Positions 6,174 through 6,717 of a stretch of 6,717 bases of DNA are shown piece by piece. Within the stretch, counting starts at the first letter, position 1. Each line of letters opens with the position of its first letter. The stretch spans positions 37,028-43,744 of the forward strand of contig PKXI01000017.1 in the NCBI GenBank assembly GCA_003133425.1. The letters run 5' to 3'. The translations under genes and the position numbers were made by a program. The stretch comes from Acidobacteriaceae bacterium. GTDB lineage: Bacteria; Acidobacteriota; Terriglobia; Terriglobales; Acidobacteriaceae. The notes under the pieces were generated by a model, which did not search any database, was not told the origin of the DNA, and saw only the letters and a program-made list of their open reading frames with translations.

Positions 6174-6554
6174 GTGATGATCTGGCCTTTGGCTGTCTAC
6201 TTTGCGGCGGTGATTATCATCGTCGCGGTCATGCTGTCCTTGTCGTATGTTCTGGGGCAACGGCATTCGGAACCGGCCACAGGTACTCCGTTTGAGTCGG
6301 GAATTGTTTCCGAAGGCTCCGTGCAAGTACGCCTATCCGTCAAGTTCTACCTCGTTGCGACATTCTTCGTGGTATTCGACCTCGAGGCGGTCTTCATCCT
6401 CCTCTGGGCAGTTGCGGGTCGCGAACTCGGTTGGGCAGGCTACAGAGAAGTTCTCATTTTTATCGGAGTTCTCACCGCAACGTTTGCATATCTCTGGCGC
6501 ACTGGTGCGCTCGACTGGTATCCGGCGGGGCATAACGCAAAGAGGAGAATTTGA
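6174..6554 (+). CDS. nuoA: NADH-quinone oxidoreductase subunit A (complex I)
   Basis: A complete 126-residue small membrane subunit of respiratory complex I (NADH to quinone, proton pumping), lying at the joint between membrane arm and peripheral arm near the quinone channel. Three membrane helices are visible at about residues 4-28, 57-80 and 91-109. The first loop has the conserved PFESG (39-43), and the second helix has FDLEA (68-72). E41, D69 and E71 match E51, D79 and E81 of E. coli NuoA, residues shown to matter for activity there. [17 protein letters not shown] and GALDW (111-115) are very close to the E. coli type rather than the alphaproteobacterial/mitochondrial type. The start is either GTG 6174 or ATG 6177; a weak GGGGG at 6162-6166 serves both. 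Its TGA shares one base with the nuoB ATG, so the genes are co-translated. Confidence 0.95.
   Translation: MMIWPLAVYFAAVIIIVAVMLSLSYVLGQRHSEPATGTPFESGIVSEGSVQVRLSVKFYLVATFFVVFDLEAVFILLWAVAGRELGWAGYREVLIFIGVLTATFAYLWRTGALDWYPAGHNAKRRI
6543..6547 (+). promoter_or_regulatory. Ribosome binding site of nuoB inside nuoA 3' end
   Basis: AGGAG, within a GAGGAG run, lies six bases before the nuoB ATG at 6554 and inside the last codons of nuoA. It fixes the nuoB start and allows tight coupling across the TGATG junction. Confidence 0.75.
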
Positions 6555-6717
6555 TGCCGTCTCCGTACGCCCAACGTAACGCCTTCGCGGAGCTTGTACA
6601 CCCCGGTGACGATCCCAATGAGAACGCCATCCGGCGCAGCGTCGTTTTTTCACGCCTTCAGGATCTGCTCGGCTGGGGGAGAAAGAATTCTATCTGGCCA
6701 TTCAACTTCGGACTCTC
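6554..6717 (+). CDS. nuoB: NADH-quinone oxidoreductase subunit B (5' part)
   Basis: The first 54 codons of the complex I subunit that holds iron-sulfur cluster N2, the last carrier before quinone. After a variable N-terminal region of about 33 residues comes [22 protein letters not shown] (33-54; the window ends two bases, TC, into the next codon, consistent with Ser). This closely matches the E. coli NuoB lead-in to its SCC cluster motif, which lies just past the window edge. The ATG is fixed by the upstream AGGAG and the one-base overlap with the nuoA stop. It is the second gene of the nuo operon, with nuoC or a fused nuoCD expected next. The N2-binding cysteines themselves cannot be checked. 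Confidence 0.95.
   Translation, partial: MPSPYAQRNAFAELVHPGDDPNENAIRRSVVFSRLQDLLGWGRKNSIWPFNFGL

Overview
The window most resembles chromosomal DNA of a free-living, moderately GC-rich bacterium, probably an Acidobacteriota member (Terriglobia-like). The taxonomic call is inference. It rests on the style of the proteins: a radical SAM protein resembling the tetraether lipid synthase (Tes/MJ0619) family, a DinB protein with an acidobacterial-looking C-terminus, a nitronate monooxygenase, and an Escherichia coli-type NuoA/NuoB pair. No rRNA or intact tRNA is present to confirm it.

Layout: (1) 1-491, plus strand, the 3' end of a radical SAM-like gene, followed by a strong imperfect hairpin that probably terminates it. 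(2) 561-1101, about 540 bases with no convincing gene. (3) 1102-1713, minus strand, a complete DinB-family protein with a near-perfect ribosome binding site. (4) 1865-2950, minus strand, a complete FMN-dependent nitronate monooxygenase. (5) 2951-3255, non-coding, holding a possible protein remnant and a degenerate cloverleaf-like stretch. (6) 3256-5345, minus strand, a two-gene operon: a MarR-type regulator whose stop codon overlaps the start of a ClC-family chloride channel/transporter gene (ATGA). A perfect 8-bp inverted repeat directly abuts the marR-like start codon and is the likely autoregulatory operator. (7) 5368-6173, about 800 bases of divergent intergenic DNA with small inverted repeats and no convincing gene. 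(8) 6174-6717, plus strand, the start of a nuo (respiratory complex I) operon: complete nuoA, then the first 54 codons of nuoB, sharing one base.

The best functional unit is the MarR/ClC pair: a DNA-binding repressor probably controls its own synthesis and that of an anion transporter through the operator, with translation of the two genes coupled. The ClC protein keeps the external gating glutamate but lacks three other residues of the classical E. coli ion pathway, and its cytoplasmic CBS region looks shortened. The nuo genes begin a separate energy-metabolism operon. The DinB and nitronate monooxygenase genes look like independent housekeeping or detoxification genes. I found no mobile element, CRISPR array or defence cassette. 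I cannot claim a new multi-gene system here; the ClC operon and the truncated radical SAM gene deserve the closest look.
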